DNA of 64,000 nt. Source: Chrysoperla carnea. Its lineage: Eukaryota > Arthropoda > Insecta > Neuroptera > Chrysopidae. The notes beneath the pieces are model-generated. The model was given only the letters and a program-made list of their open reading frames with translations. It did no database searches and was not told the DNA's origin. The stretch is taken from positions 87,414,368 to 87,478,367 of the forward strand of contig NC_058337.1 of NCBI RefSeq assembly GCF_905475395.1, written 5' to 3'. Below, one piece after another: positions 23,501-34,900 of the stretch. The translations under genes and the position numbers were made by a program. The first letter of the stretch is position 1; the number at the start of each line of letters is the position of its first letter.

Positions 23501-24083
23501 TTGGACTCACAATCAAATACGATTTTAACACGCTAAATAAAATTGAATCGATACCTTTCACTTTTTTTAAATCATCGACCGCATGGAATGGACCTTTTTT
23601 ATCACGATAATAAATAATATTTGCAGCTAATTCCTGTGATACACCAACAATTGTTTGAAGTTCAAAAATACTCGCTGTATTCAAATCAACATATTCTTGT
23701 GTATGATCACTGCTTAACGATGTTAAACTATTCGATACATCACCATTAGGAACATTTTCTTTTACATAAATTTCACTACGTAATTTATATAATTTTTCAG
23801 CACCAATACCAGATACCAACGCTAAATCATCAACACGTTTAAATCGACCAATAATACGACGATGTTCGATTATATTATGAGCGATTTCTCTTGTTATGGA
23901 CGGAAGAGTCATTAATTGTTCTTCACTTGCTGTATTTATATTAATCATATCATTATATGATTCACGATCAAACACCACAAATGTTGCACTTAAGGATTTC
24001 TTTTGTTTAGGATATATTGTAGACAATTTTAATGGACGTAAGGATCGTCGTCGTTCACGCGAATAACTCGACGATTGCCCCAT
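20580..24083 (-). CDS. EEPD1: Endonuclease/exonuclease/phosphatase family domain-containing protein 1
   Basis: Three exons: 23170-24083, 21158-21564 and 20580-20857; all junctions are GT-AG and in phase, giving 532 residues (human about 569). EEPD1 acts in resection and restart of stalled replication forks and has also been linked to cholesterol efflux at the plasma membrane. I start at MGQSSSYSRE, six residues inside the longest frame, because Gly2 and Ser6 fit an N-myristoylation signal as in vertebrate EEPD1. Two helix-hairpin-helix segments follow: residues about 46-107 (ININTASEEQLMTLPSI) and 132-192 (VDLNTASIFELQTIVGVSQE). The DNase I-like domain starts at residue 276 (VATWNLQ) and ends with WTWGGVASEHCPVW. 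Compared with the human protein as I recall it, QE is QD at residue 313 and VNLH is VNIE at 403-406, while ILGDF is kept, so catalysis may be altered. Intron 1 (1.6 kb) holds two repeats. Confidence 0.92.
21850..22311 (+). mobile_element. Helitron-like element 3' portion in EEPD1 intron 1
   Basis: The segment ends CTAG (22308-22311) followed by T. Nine bases before that is a GC-rich hairpin (GCCC...GGGC, 22283-22298). This is the classic Helitron 3' signature. Upstream are blocks common in insect dispersed repeats (AAGACCTAGAGACTTGAAAT, GTGGGGTATCAAATAAAAGA). The 5' end is not clear; 21850 is approximate. No Rep/helicase frame, so it is nonautonomous. Confidence 0.55.
22380..22889 (-). mobile_element. 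MITE E2, copy 1 (inverted relative to copy 2), in EEPD1 intron 1
   Basis: A 510-bp element flanked by TA on both sides. Its sequence is the reverse complement of 24802-25792, apart from an insertion in the latter. Long identical blocks include AAAATCAACATTTTGA, GGATGCCCGCGTTTTTGACAG and GGGTATTATCGTTAGTCAAA. The ends (AGTATTCCACTA / GATAATACCC) form weak terminal inverted repeats. TA flanks suggest a Tc1/mariner-type element. Confidence 0.75.
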
Positions 24084-24801
24084 TATATTTCTAAAAAACA
24101 TTTTAATTTTTAAACGTATTAGGTAATAAGTGCTTACAAAGAATGATTACCCTTATCAGTAGCTACGAATAGCTATTTAAATAGATTAGGATCTACATAT
24201 TAAAAAAAATGTATGTAAAAAATATTATAAGTACTAACAATCGGATACCATATTGGAATTATTTATTATCTAATGAAAATTAATGTATGAAAGTTTAATA
24301 ACACATGATGTAACCAATTAGACATTAAACATGAAAACATGTAAACACAAAAAAAAACAGATATACTGACACAAAAATATATGTCAGTAAACTAGAACAC
24401 GTACTTGTTTTTGGGGTGCATTCCATCGTCGATGGAAATGTAGTCGGGAATGAGATAGCTTCGAGAATGGTCGAGAGTCAGAGCTCAGAGAGTGTACATT
24501 TGATAACAAGCATCTTTTCATTTTATTAAGGTATATTTGCATGCTGACGCTTGACGCTGATTTTGAATTTTGAGCGTAAAATTAGTCCACATGGTCAGTT
24601 TAGGCTGTGCTGCCATGTGGAAAAAACCAGCAGCGTCATATCATTAGCATTAATGGTTTTTCCGCTATAACGTTCATTTTTTGGATACCGTATTTTAAAA
24701 AGTAAAAAATTGGTGTCTGAGAATGAATTTTACTCGTGCCATCTGCAATGTACTGTCCATAGTGGTACTGTCTCTAGTAAAGGTAAAGACATCAGTCAAT
24801 A
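24084..24801. other. EEPD1 5' flank
   Basis: Contains the motif GGAATGCACCCCA (minus-strand sense, 24412-24424) and no other feature I can support. Confidence 0.4.
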
Positions 24802-25792
24802 GGGTATTATCGTTAGTCAAAAATAAATCATGAAATCTGAAAAAAAAGTTAAAATTTATGTAAAAATATACTTAAATATTCTGATTTCGAATCATAAAAG
24901 CACATTTTTCTTTTAAAATATTAAAATTAAAAATCGTAATTTTTAAACTGTTTATCACGTGACCTCAAACGCGGGTAAGCCCTACTGTGATGTCATAGCA
25001 GTATGAGTCATAGACCATCAGTTAGTTCAGTGTAGACAGTTGCGTATAATCTTAGATAATATATTTTAAATAGATGAGCCCAGCGTATACCAAGTATGTA
25101 TATTTTGGCTTCACAGAGTAGATTAACAAAGACAAAAATACAATATTCAAACAGCTGACGGAGAAACACGTAAAACCGAAGGATGGTATTCAATGCGCCT
25201 GATCGTATGACCGGAATCAGTTGCATCAATGATCTGTTTATATTTTACATTCACAACTGCATAAAAATTTATTTTGTTTTAACTTTCAAACGAGTAATAT
25301 GGTTAGATAATTTTGTGTTAATTCTATGAAAAAAATTTTTTTAAATGGTAAAATGGTAATTTGTACAAAATATACTGTTTTAAATACGCGCCAGGATATT
25401 ATGTTGTATATTAAGACATGCGTATTATGACCATGCTTCGGTATTTATTATCCTTGTCATTCTAACTTGAGACGTGGTTCTCACTCTGTTAACAATTCCA
25501 GTAGTGTATTTTCAAAGGGTATAATATATACATAGATAAGTATTTATATTTATATTATAATCAGATGTCTTTGAATATATCTGTCAAATTTATTTGTGTT
25601 ATTTCGTATAGTGATATCCATATTACGTCATCAAATTGGATGCCCGCGTTTTTGACAGTTTAAAAAAGGTTTAAAATTTAATTTAAGTTTTTGGCAAGAA
25701 AGCGTGTGTATTTTTTCGAAATAAATTTTTGGTGGCTTTTTATTAGCAAAATCAACATTTTGAAGTACTTTGTCAAAAATAGTGGAATACCG
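24802..25792 (+). mobile_element. MITE E2, copy 2, interrupted by element E1
   Basis: Outer parts 24802-25046 and about 25524-25792 align with the inverted copy at 22380-22889. TA flanks both ends (24800-24801 and 25793-25794). The middle, about 25047-25523, is absent from copy 1 and is bounded by GTATAAT on both sides, as expected for a target-site duplication. That insert is the E1 sequence also found at 11985-12355. The whole lies between the divergent genes EEPD1 and POLR2F. Confidence 0.75.
25047..25523 (+). mobile_element. Element E1, copy 2, inserted into E2
   Basis: About 470 bp bounded by GTATAAT duplicates. It shares GATGAGCCCAGCG / GATAAGCCCAACG, CAAGTATGTATATTTTGGCT, GATTAACAAAGACAAAAATA and CCAGTAGTGTATTTTCAAAG with copy 1. 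Neither end shows an obvious inverted repeat or poly(A) tail, so the class is open. Confidence 0.65.
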
Positions 25793-26032
25793 TATTGAAA
25801 ACAAATTTTAGATAGAAACTGCATAGCAGCTTTGTTTTATGAACGCGACCACTATTTTAATTACACAAACACAACAGTAGAATGCAGCACTAACATTATT
25901 GTCATAAGATAAAATAATTTTCATGCTCGAACGAGTTGAATAAATTGGTTTGATTGTAACAATTTAATAAACTTTATTTTTTAAGTAAATATTTATTGAC
26001 TGCTTGTATTTTTCGTAAAAGTTAACGAGATA

Positions 26033-27038
26033 ATGGCTGATGAAGAATTTGATGGAGATGAGTAAGTGCTAACTATAACTATTATAAAAATAGAAAAAAA
26101 TTAACCTATAATTAATTATTTTAAGTGTTCAAGACGATTTTGATGATGATGTTGAGGAAGATAATATCGAAGAATTAGAACAGCCTGAAGAAGAAGGGGA
26201 TAATATTGACCTTATATCAAGGGGTCAAGCTGGTGGCGGAGTTCCCAAACATAAACGAATTACTACAAGATACATGACTAAGTAAGTTAAACAAAATGTC
26301 CAACAAAAACTTATTTTTTAATTAGTCAGAAATTTGAAGCTATTTTTTTTATTTTATCATTATTTTAATGTATTTGACAAATTTCCATGGTCAAATCGTG
26401 GCGCCAAGTATATTGGTTTGAAAACCAAATGCAAACAAAATTTTTCTCACCTTTTATCATACCATGGTAGCAAGTAAAGAATGTCTCAGATATCATGCTT
26501 GTCACCGTCAACTTCGCCTCGGGCGACAATGAACATGAGATATTCTTTACTTTTGCTGCCTAGGTGTGTAATATACTATTTTCAATTATTCTTCAAATCT
26601 TATGGCTTATTTGTCTAAATTCACGCGTATTTAATCTAAATATTTATTATGCTGGATGAAACTACTTTTAAAATCGTAAACTTCTCTGCCCCACACTGTA
26701 TTTTCAGTTTCGTTATTAAATCCGGTAATCACCTTGCATAATAAATAGATATAACCGATGAAACGAATGACCTGAAACGGATGTTATAATTGTGTAAATT
26801 ATTTAACGATTAACCGGTTATTTGTAGGTATGAACGAGCCAGGGTATTAGGTACAAGGGCGTTACAAATATCGATGTGTGCACCAGTAATGGTGGAATTA
26901 GAAGGTGAAACAGATCCTTTACAGATTGCTATGAAAGAATTAAAACAGCGGAAAATTCCTATTATAATTCGACGATATTTACCAGATAACTCATATGAAG
27001 ATTGGGGTATTGATGAATTAATTATTATTGATCATTAA
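26033..27038 (+). CDS. POLR2F: DNA-directed RNA polymerases I, II and III subunit RPABC2 (RPB6)
   Basis: Three exons: 26033-26061, 26126-26281 and 26828-27038, all GT-AG and in phase, giving 131 residues, the same length I recall for the fly protein. RPB6 is shared by all three nuclear RNA polymerases and sits at the clamp base, equivalent to bacterial omega. The N-terminal half is acidic ([20 protein letters not shown]). The conserved core follows: [40 protein letters not shown], then [19 protein letters not shown] and the ending [14 protein letters not shown]. The start ATG (ATAATGGCTGATGAAG) gives [10 protein letters not shown], the family's N-terminus. A GAACGCGACC motif lies 183 bp upstream. 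Intron 2 contains a hairpin element (26461-26563). Confidence 0.96.
26461..26563. repeat. Hairpin element in POLR2F intron 2
   Basis: ACCATGGTAGCAAGTAAAGA at the left is mirrored by TATTCTTTACTTTTGCTGCC TAGGT at the right, with arms of about 45 bp meeting around a GGCGACAATG / CTTGTCACCG centre. A tiny MITE is likely; flanks are TA-rich. Confidence 0.6.
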
Positions 27039-27143
27039 ACTTTATGAATATTTTTATTTATAAATATATTTTTTAATTAATTAATCTACATTATGCATTT
27101 TTAATTTATTGAATATCCTCTTTCCTAAACAAGCAAATATCTA

Positions 27144-27847
27144 CAGGGTGGACCATTTTAATCTATTATGGCTAATAGCTCGTTTTGTAGTTAATCAATC
27201 AAAAAATAACTAAAAGCTAGAGTTTAATGGGAGACGTCATGTTCTGACATCGGATTGAACCTAGTTTTCCAGGTTCCTTTAATAGCCAATTTAAATCCTA
27301 AAAGGTAAAAGAGAATAACACTTTAAATTAGGAAGTCAGTCAATCCTCATCAAAATTAATATTTTTATTTAAAACATTTTTTCGAAAATCATTGGCTTTG
27401 GGAAAAAATGCGACTTAAAAATATGCCATTATTGCATTTAATCGAAAGGAAATACGCTAACTTTAGAAATTTTGTAGACAAAAGTTAAGGACAATAAATG
27501 TCATTAACTTTTAAGCCCAGGTAAATTTTCAAGATCATTTGAAAATTGAGGTCAAATTACCTTGAAACTTGAATTATTTAATGCAATAATGGTATATTTT
27601 TAAGTCACATTTTTTACTAAAATTAACGATTTTCGAAAAAATATTGTTTTTTATGAGCATCAACTTTCTAATTTAAAATGTTATTCTATCTTTTACCTTT
27701 TAAAATTTAAATTAACTATTAAATCAGCCCGGAGAACCAGGTCTAATCCGATGTCCCTCATCAAACTCAGAAACTTTTGTTTAAATTATTTTTTGATTGG
27801 TTAACTACAAACCGAGCTATTCCAAAAGATTAAAATGGCCCATCCTG
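27144..27847. mobile_element. 704-bp near-complete palindrome, MITE (copy B)
   Basis: Ends CAGGGTGGACCATTTTAATC and the complement GATTAAAATGGCCCATCCTG, each flanked by TA, match the 6757-7121 element. Inverted symmetry extends far inward: GACTTAAAAATATGCCATTA near 27410 pairs with the complementary TAATGGTATATTTTTAAGTC near 27590, and TTTCGAAAATC pairs with GATTTTCGAAA. It lies between the 3' ends of POLR2F and MRPL15. No coding frame. Confidence 0.85.
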
Positions 27848-28084
27848 TATAAAGGTTTTTATTTCCATAAAAAGATTTCTTTTATTCCTCAGTCAAATTT
27901 TTCGGGAACCAAGCAATTGCTATATAAAAAAAAAATATTTCAGGAATTTTTTTAAAGATTTTAGGAGGTTTTGATTTTTTAAATAGAAAACTTGGAAATT
28001 TTTTCCTAGAGATTAAATGTATTTAAGCCTTACATTTTATCATTCAAAAATTCTTTTAAATCTGAATTCATCTTTAAATTAAGA

Positions 28085-28145
28085 GCGTTTCAGTTCTCGG
28101 GCAGGGAAGTAAGATCATATAGCTATTTCACTTCCCTGCCTTGAA
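28085..28145. repeat. Short hairpin
   Basis: GGCAGGGAAGT and ACTTCCCTGCC face each other across about 30 bp, just downstream of MRPL15. Confidence 0.6.
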
Positions 28146-28325
28146 TTGACTTTAATTGAAAATATTACAATTTTGAGAGTCAATATCGAAAAAGGATTAC
28201 CCGATTGTAATGAATTTTCGAATGCAAAATATTAACTTGTAAACGGGTGGACTGACTTAAGATTTCCTCTAAAAAAATTTGTTGTTTATTTACATAAAAT
28301 TACAATAACATTTAACAAAACAAAA

Positions 28326-29153
28326 CTAATTTGCATAGTACGATTCCAAATGTGGAGCTTTAGATTTTAAAATTACTTTATCTCGTAAACTGACCACCCA
28401 TCCAGGTTGTAATCCATAAAAAATCTGACGTGGATCTTTTCGTTGTATTAACATTTCATAGTCGGGATCGTTTTCAATTTTTGGCAAAGTATATCCAAAT
28501 TTTTGTGAAAGAGTATATCGTTCTTGAGAAATCTTATCTGGATCTGCTAAGTAACCACGTTTTTCAGGATCAGTGTAATATTCTATAGCGTCTTGCGGTG
28601 GTATCATTCGTCTAGGTATTGGAACACCTTTTTCGAAGAATTTTTGTGGATTTAACATACAAAATAAACTATGAACATCATAATAAGCTGTGGTGATAGA
28701 TCCGCCATTTCGTTCTATAGCTGCAATCGATAAATCGTCCGTATACTGAACTTCAATATTAATTTTTGCCTTGAAGTTATCAGCTCCTTCTGATGTTAAA
28801 TTGAATCCAAAATGATGTTGATCTGGATGTAAATTAAATAAGCCAGTTCCCATTAGCGAACAAAGATCGATCGGTCTTGAAGTATCAATTCTATTCGTAT
28901 CGATAAGTGTTTGTAATTGATGCATTGTAATTGGAGGATATTGTCTTCTTAAACTATAATTAAAAAAAATGCATGCATTTTATTATTGGTCATATTGTTT
29001 CAGAAAATAAAAACTTATGTAATGAATGGAAGGTTAAGAGACATGTGAGGTTCCATTATAAATCCGTTTTTTAATCCCTCGAATACAATTTATACGATTT
29101 TGGGAATGTCTGATATCAACAAAAAGTGATTTATTGTATATTTTTATAACCTC

Positions 29154-29185
<32 letters not shown>

Positions 29186-30387
29186 ATATCAAGATATACT
29201 AATTGTAGCCCCAAGTTTTTAACGCTTAGAAATATTGATGATATGAACAAAATTTTGGCATAGGTTCATAAAATCAACAAATTAATAAATTTCTCTAGTG
29301 TCCGTAAGATTCATCTTGTAAATTATTAAATCGTTAGAGATAGAACAAAAGTTTAAACGTAAAAAATGTTTCTTATAAAAAAATAAATAACTTTTGTTTG
29401 AAAAATTTTTTGTTAACATCACTGTCTATCCATGAGAGCGCAAATTAGGACAAAATTTTGAATCCTTTTTCTTCAAAATTATAAAAGATAGGGAGTTGAA
29501 AATTTGCAGGTAGCTTCAACTAGCGGTTTTGTGCCATAATTGTGTTGGTTTTTTAACAAATCATCTAATTATCAAAAATAAAGCAAGCACTGACATTCAA
29601 CACTTTCACTTGTTGTCAAATTAAAAAGTAAAATTTTTGGCGGTTTTTCAAGCTTTGCGTACTTCCACGACCGTTCTAAATTGAGTTAGATAATTAGAAA
29701 TTTGTATGTTAATTTAGCTGTGGAGTGTTTTTTGGCAGTGTCAACTCCTGGCTCCTCCTTTTGCAGTACACGAGTTTTTAATCACATTTTCTTCTGAAAA
29801 TATACTTAGGCACTGTATCGGAAGTCAACGGGTAGGGGCCCACTGCAATACATTTCATCCAATTCCGATAGAACTATATAAATTTATTGCTTACAATTGC
29901 GCGAGGTGGCCGAGGTTTAGAGACCCGAGAAAGTTGGTTAAAGGATAGCATGGATTCGTCTTTAAAGTTGGGGTCGTCTATTCAATTAATAAAACTACAT
30001 AGAGAAAACAAAAATACTAGTGAAGAGGGAATTTGAAGCTAGTATTGTATAAAAACAAACTTACTGATGTCCTTTGTAATAATTTTCGTATGAGAATCTT
30101 AAATAAAAGGGATGATTTCCAGTCTCATATCCTAATCGCATATAATTTTGTCGTTGTCCTGATCCTTTATTTCCTGCCCCATGTTTATCACCTCCATGCT
30201 GGGCCCGGCCTCGTTTAGTCTATCAAAATAAAGTTATTGATAAAATTGGAATTTATTAATATCTGTCTTATTCTTATATAATTACATTCTTTTTAGAACC
30301 AGGGTTATCTCGTATGTTTCCTAAATTAACTCTTGGTAAACCTTTTAGCAAATGCAACGCTTTTTGTGAAACATTTGAAACAGACAT
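28326..30387 (-). CDS. MRPL15: Mitochondrial large ribosomal subunit protein uL15m
   Basis: Three exons: 30286-30387, 30065-30219 and 28326-28953, in phase at all junctions, giving 294 residues (human 296). It is a structural protein of the 39S subunit. Exon 1 encodes MSVSNVSQKALHLLKGLPRV and ends NPGSKKN. Exon 2 holds the glycine-rich RNA-binding stretch (KRGRAQHGGDKHGAGNKGSG) and YMRLGYETGNHPFYLRFSYE. Exon 3 begins LRRQYPPITMHQLQTLIDTN. Within it are GADNFKAKINIEVQ, IAAIERNGGSITTAYYD, EYYTDPEKRGYLADPDKIS and KDPRQIFYGLQPGWVV. A minus-strand AATAAA at about 28282-28288 is a likely poly(A) signal. A GGAACGCACCTA motif lies 190 bp upstream of the start. Confidence 0.96.
29181..29450 (-). repeat. 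Dispersed repeat family R, copy 1, in MRPL15 intron 2
   Basis: The reverse complement matches 38620-39010: GACAGTGATGTTAACAA, then TTTTCAAACAAAAGTT, then TTGTTCTATCTCTAA, and a terminal AACTTGGG with a TATATC-rich tail next to a (TA)n run. A tail running into TA repeats is typical of retro-type insertions, but the class is unproven. Confidence 0.6.
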
Positions 30388-31931
30388 GATGAAAAATTAT
30401 ATTGCGTTTAATTGTATCTTATTCAAATTATATTTTCATTCTAAAATTAAAAAAAAAATATTTATTTGCAACCATTGAAAATAATTAAAAACAAGGTTAA
30501 ATTTGTTTTGATGGACAAATTTGCTAACCTTTTTCGTTAGTAAGTTTTGAGGTTTTGTTTGCAATATTATCACTATAGGTGCGTTCCACTAAGCGTTCAA
30601 ACTATTTTTTTAACTATTCCACTCATGAAGGTTATAAAGACGACCACGATCTTTTTGGTCCCAGCAAAAATGTCATTAATGACGTCATTATTTTCGCTCA
30701 CACCAAGCATTAATAAAAATTAAATATTTTTTTCTGAACATAGTCTCTAATACCTTGGTAACACACACAAAATAATATTGTGTGTGTGTGTTATTTTGTG
30801 TCAAAAAAGTTAAATGCTGGGCCAAAAATGGTAAGACTTTCGTGATTGGATTTGTAATCAGCGACCAAAGATACTCCCCAGAACACAGGACGGTAAATAT
30901 TTAGTTTGCCGTTTTTGTGCCAAAAAATGTAATTTTCGGCCAAAAATGGCACGATTTACGGAATACGTGGCAGAATCCGCGTAATCAGACATCCTATTCG
31001 TATTCAGCGACTATAAATACTTACTATTTGACAATTTAAATAAAGTTAGCTTTTAAAAAAAGTTTTGGACTACATATGTCCCCCGCTGAGGCCCTATCTC
31101 CGCCTATTATTATATGTATTAAGTTAATACCTACCAAATTGCGAGCGCTTCATCTGAAAGTTAACATTCGCATTCGCGAATATTGGAAATTAACATTTTC
31201 ATTCGTATTCGCAACTGTATAAAATACATCATTCGTCCTAACACTAGTACAGACATAGGAAACGCAATAAGCGAATTATCGACCACAGTGACAGAGGTAA
31301 AAAGAGCCAGAAATTGTAGACGTATAAGAGAGACAAAGACAGCTATACGCGCCTATTTTATCTGACTCTCTCTGACTGCGAAAAAACCCTTTTGCTGCGT
31401 CTTTACAGCTCTATAATATTATCTCTGTGGTTAAGAGTGATTCTTTTCTTATTTATTTCTAATTACGCACACAGTAGTGTAATGCGGAACTGGTGGAAAT
31501 ATTCAGTGTTCTATTTGGCTCCATTTAAAACTTTCATTTCACAACCCACAAAGTACATACACCAAGGCACATAATTTGGGGAAATATATTCAATATATTA
31601 ATTTGCTTAGTTACTAATGGTTATAATTGTTTCTTGAAGTTTTTTAAGAAACAACAAATTATGAGATCATTCCACATGGTCAATTTGATTTCTATAGGTT
31701 AAAAGGATTTGAAAAGGGTAAAACTGTAATAAATAAATATAAATAAATCAACTTATAGTTAAGTATTAAGTTTAAAAAACATAACAAATTTTTATTTAAT
31801 GAATGAAATTTTACAACAAATTTCATAGTCAAAATTATATTAAATACTTCATTAAACACTATTTACATTATTATTTCTTTATAAATACAATTTAAATTAA
31901 GTTTTATAAACAATTGAAATTAATAAATAAC
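30388..31931. other. Intergenic stretch between MRPL15 and DONSON
   Basis: Contains the promoter-side motif at 30576-30587, a TGACGTCA palindrome near 30676, a TG-rich run near 30780-30800 and two repeated ATTCG(C/T)ATTCGC strings near 31165-31210. No exon recognised. Confidence 0.45.
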
Positions 31932-34900
31932 TTAAGTCCAATAATATAATTGCTCATGACCATTAAATTTCAAACTTTCAATCACTTGCATATGATTTTT
32001 ATCATTTGAACAAAAATGTTTTAGTAATTTTTTAGATAGGCCACAATCTGTTAAATTTTCTTGGAAAAACACATTTGACCCATCCACTTTTTCATTTTCT
32101 GCACTATCTTTATCACCTAAAATTTTTTTTTAAATTATTAAATTAGAATCAGGGATGTCTTGAGAATAAGATAATATAGTCATAGATGTACTCTTTTCAG
32201 CTTTTCAAAAATCGATTTTTTCAACAACGTGTACGAGGAGGTACTGCTAAGTTACTGTATGGTCCCGTGTAAAAACTAAGAAGGAATGTGGAGATAATAC
32301 TTGTAATGTCTCACCTGCCTCTCCTCGTATGGTTCGAGTTCGTTAAAAAGGCAGTTTTTTGTACCCGAATCAAATGATACACGAGGAACCAATACGAGTA
32401 GAGGCGATCTTTATATACACTTTCTCGTTATTACTTGTGTGGTTCAGTAGCATTTGTGGCTTATATAAAATATTATTGTGTCATTAATAACGGTTAATTT
32501 CATCAAAAACGTTTTTCCGACAAAAAAAATTTTTTTGCTGCTATTTGTATAAAAAAAATTATGTTTTTTTATTGTAATAAACATGAAGATAATTGTACTA
32601 GCTATACGTACAGAGAGCTATCGCAGCAGCTGTTGCCACTTCGATGTTAGTCATAACAATGAATATGAAATACTTGCGAAGTAATATAAGAATGTGGCGT
32701 ATCCCGGCGAGGATACTCCGCAAGAGTGTGGATGATAATATTCTGTCATATTATAGCAGTTAACACAAATACATAGTTAAAAATACAAACATTATCACAA
32801 TGGCCCTGGCTTATAACATCTTAAAAAAGTTGCATAACTTATTATTTTATTTTAAAGGTGTTAATTTAAGTTAGATTCAAAATTTTCTCGCGAAGGGAAA
32901 ACAATCAATAAAAGAAATATTAACTCACCTTTATTTTTAGAATAAACTTTTGAAAAACTACTAGTACTTTTAATATTTTCAAATGTGGCACTATATTCAT
33001 CCTCTGGTGCCGAAATTAAATTTGCTAACGAATGAACATTATTTGGTAAAATTGGTCCACTCACAATTAATGAATAGTACTCTGAATCATCGGCTGTAAC
33101 TTTACTTTCACGAACCTATAATTATAATTTTGCACATTAATTTATTGCTTGTTTGAAATTTTCTAAAAATAATTCAGCCTAACCTTTAAAGATTGAAGTG
33201 ATGCACCACGAAATGCTACTGGTGACAATAATGTAGGTGGAATTCCTGCTAAGGGTCCTACAGTACTAATAGCACTTTTGCAATTTAACAGAAAATTAAA
33301 TAAAGCTTGTGCTTCAACTCCTTCAACAAAAACTAAACTTTCGTCACTACTATCTATTACACATTCCATTGTATGATTTTTTCTTGCCTAAAATTGAAAA
33401 TAACAAAAATTTTCTAATAAATAAAAGTTAAACTTTTTTTTTTAAACCTATGATTATTCCACACTCTAGTGTGTTAATAATTTTCTATGTTTCTCTCATT
33501 GGAAAGAAGTTTTGTAGTTATTGAAACTTAAAAATAATTTGAATCAGTGCATAAACGCTTTCTATACAAATTTATTTTAGGTACAAATACAAAATTTTTA
33601 CTTTCGTTAATATTTGAGTGTCTTCTTGGAATCATATTGCTACTATGTAAGTTTAAAATGGTTACTGAACTGTTATAAACAAATTAAAAAATCTTCTCGA
33701 TTTTCGCTTCTTACCAATCGAGCTTTTTCGATGCCACATTGAAATCTGGCTAGAAACATGCTACCAAAATCTACTCCAACCCATATTAACTCGACCTTAC
33801 TAAACTAAATTGATTTGAGTTAGGGTAGGGGTTGATTTTAGCCTTTTTTGGAAGGAATGTTATAATGTGGCTAAATAAAAAGTAAGAAATTAATTTTTAA
33901 TCTTAAAGTTTTGTTACCAACCTACTTTAAGTAAAATTGTCAGTTACTAGACTAATACTACCGTATAACTAACCACAATAAAATACAAACCTGTTGTTCA
34001 TTAATTTTTTTAATTTCTGTCATATCAACACCTAAACTTTTTAACCATTGATCATTTTCTGCATCCTCATCATCACCTTCATCTTCTGCTATAAAATCAT
34101 TATTTTCTTGATCGTTTTGACGTATTGATGAATTCGATGTAGGTGATGAATCGTCCATGGTTGAATCTAACGTATCATATCCTAAATCTTCAAAATGATC
34201 AGCTGAACGCCGTGATTTCTTTAATGGCATTGTATATTCAATGTCTATATTAAAATTAAAATATTTTGTTATTTTCTTTAAATATAAATCATGTTAATCA
34301 AATTTAATAGTTTAAAGTTTGTTGGAGTTATTTCGAAAATAGGTAATCCGATTTCGATGGATTTTTTACGATAAGGTTCAGTATTGTCTTTACAATATTT
34401 TAGGTTATTTCTTTCGGTTATTTAGGTTATTTCCATTTTAAACGTGCTTAATATTGTATACAGTTAAAAAAATAATGGATAATATAATAAACCGACGTCT
34501 TACCTTCTTGTTTTAAAGCCTGTCGGAATCCTCGTGTTGTGGGCGTGATTACAGCATGTATATCACTAAATCCACAAATACCAGCGGCTCGGAATAAAAT
34601 TGTGAATGTATTTGCACAAAAATAAAAATATGGACATTGCTTTGCTCGAAGTAATTGAAATAATGATCGGAAACTTTCTACCCAATCGGAATGTAATGCT
34701 TTTACAGCTGATGGTTGTGTAACAACTAAATTAGGACCATTAGAAGTTGATTTAACATTTAATCGTGGAAAAAGTTGTAGCCAAGGTAAAGAAGGATGCT
34801 GCCAAACCAAACAACATTGATAACTGCGCGCACTCATGCTGGTATCTAATGATTCTGATGTTGTTGTATCTAAACATCGTACAAATCTAAACAAAAAATA

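Noticed and set aside
31183-31574. Two 60-codon plus-strand frames before DONSON's 3' end
   Set aside because: No family resemblance, no splice context, repeat-like sequence.
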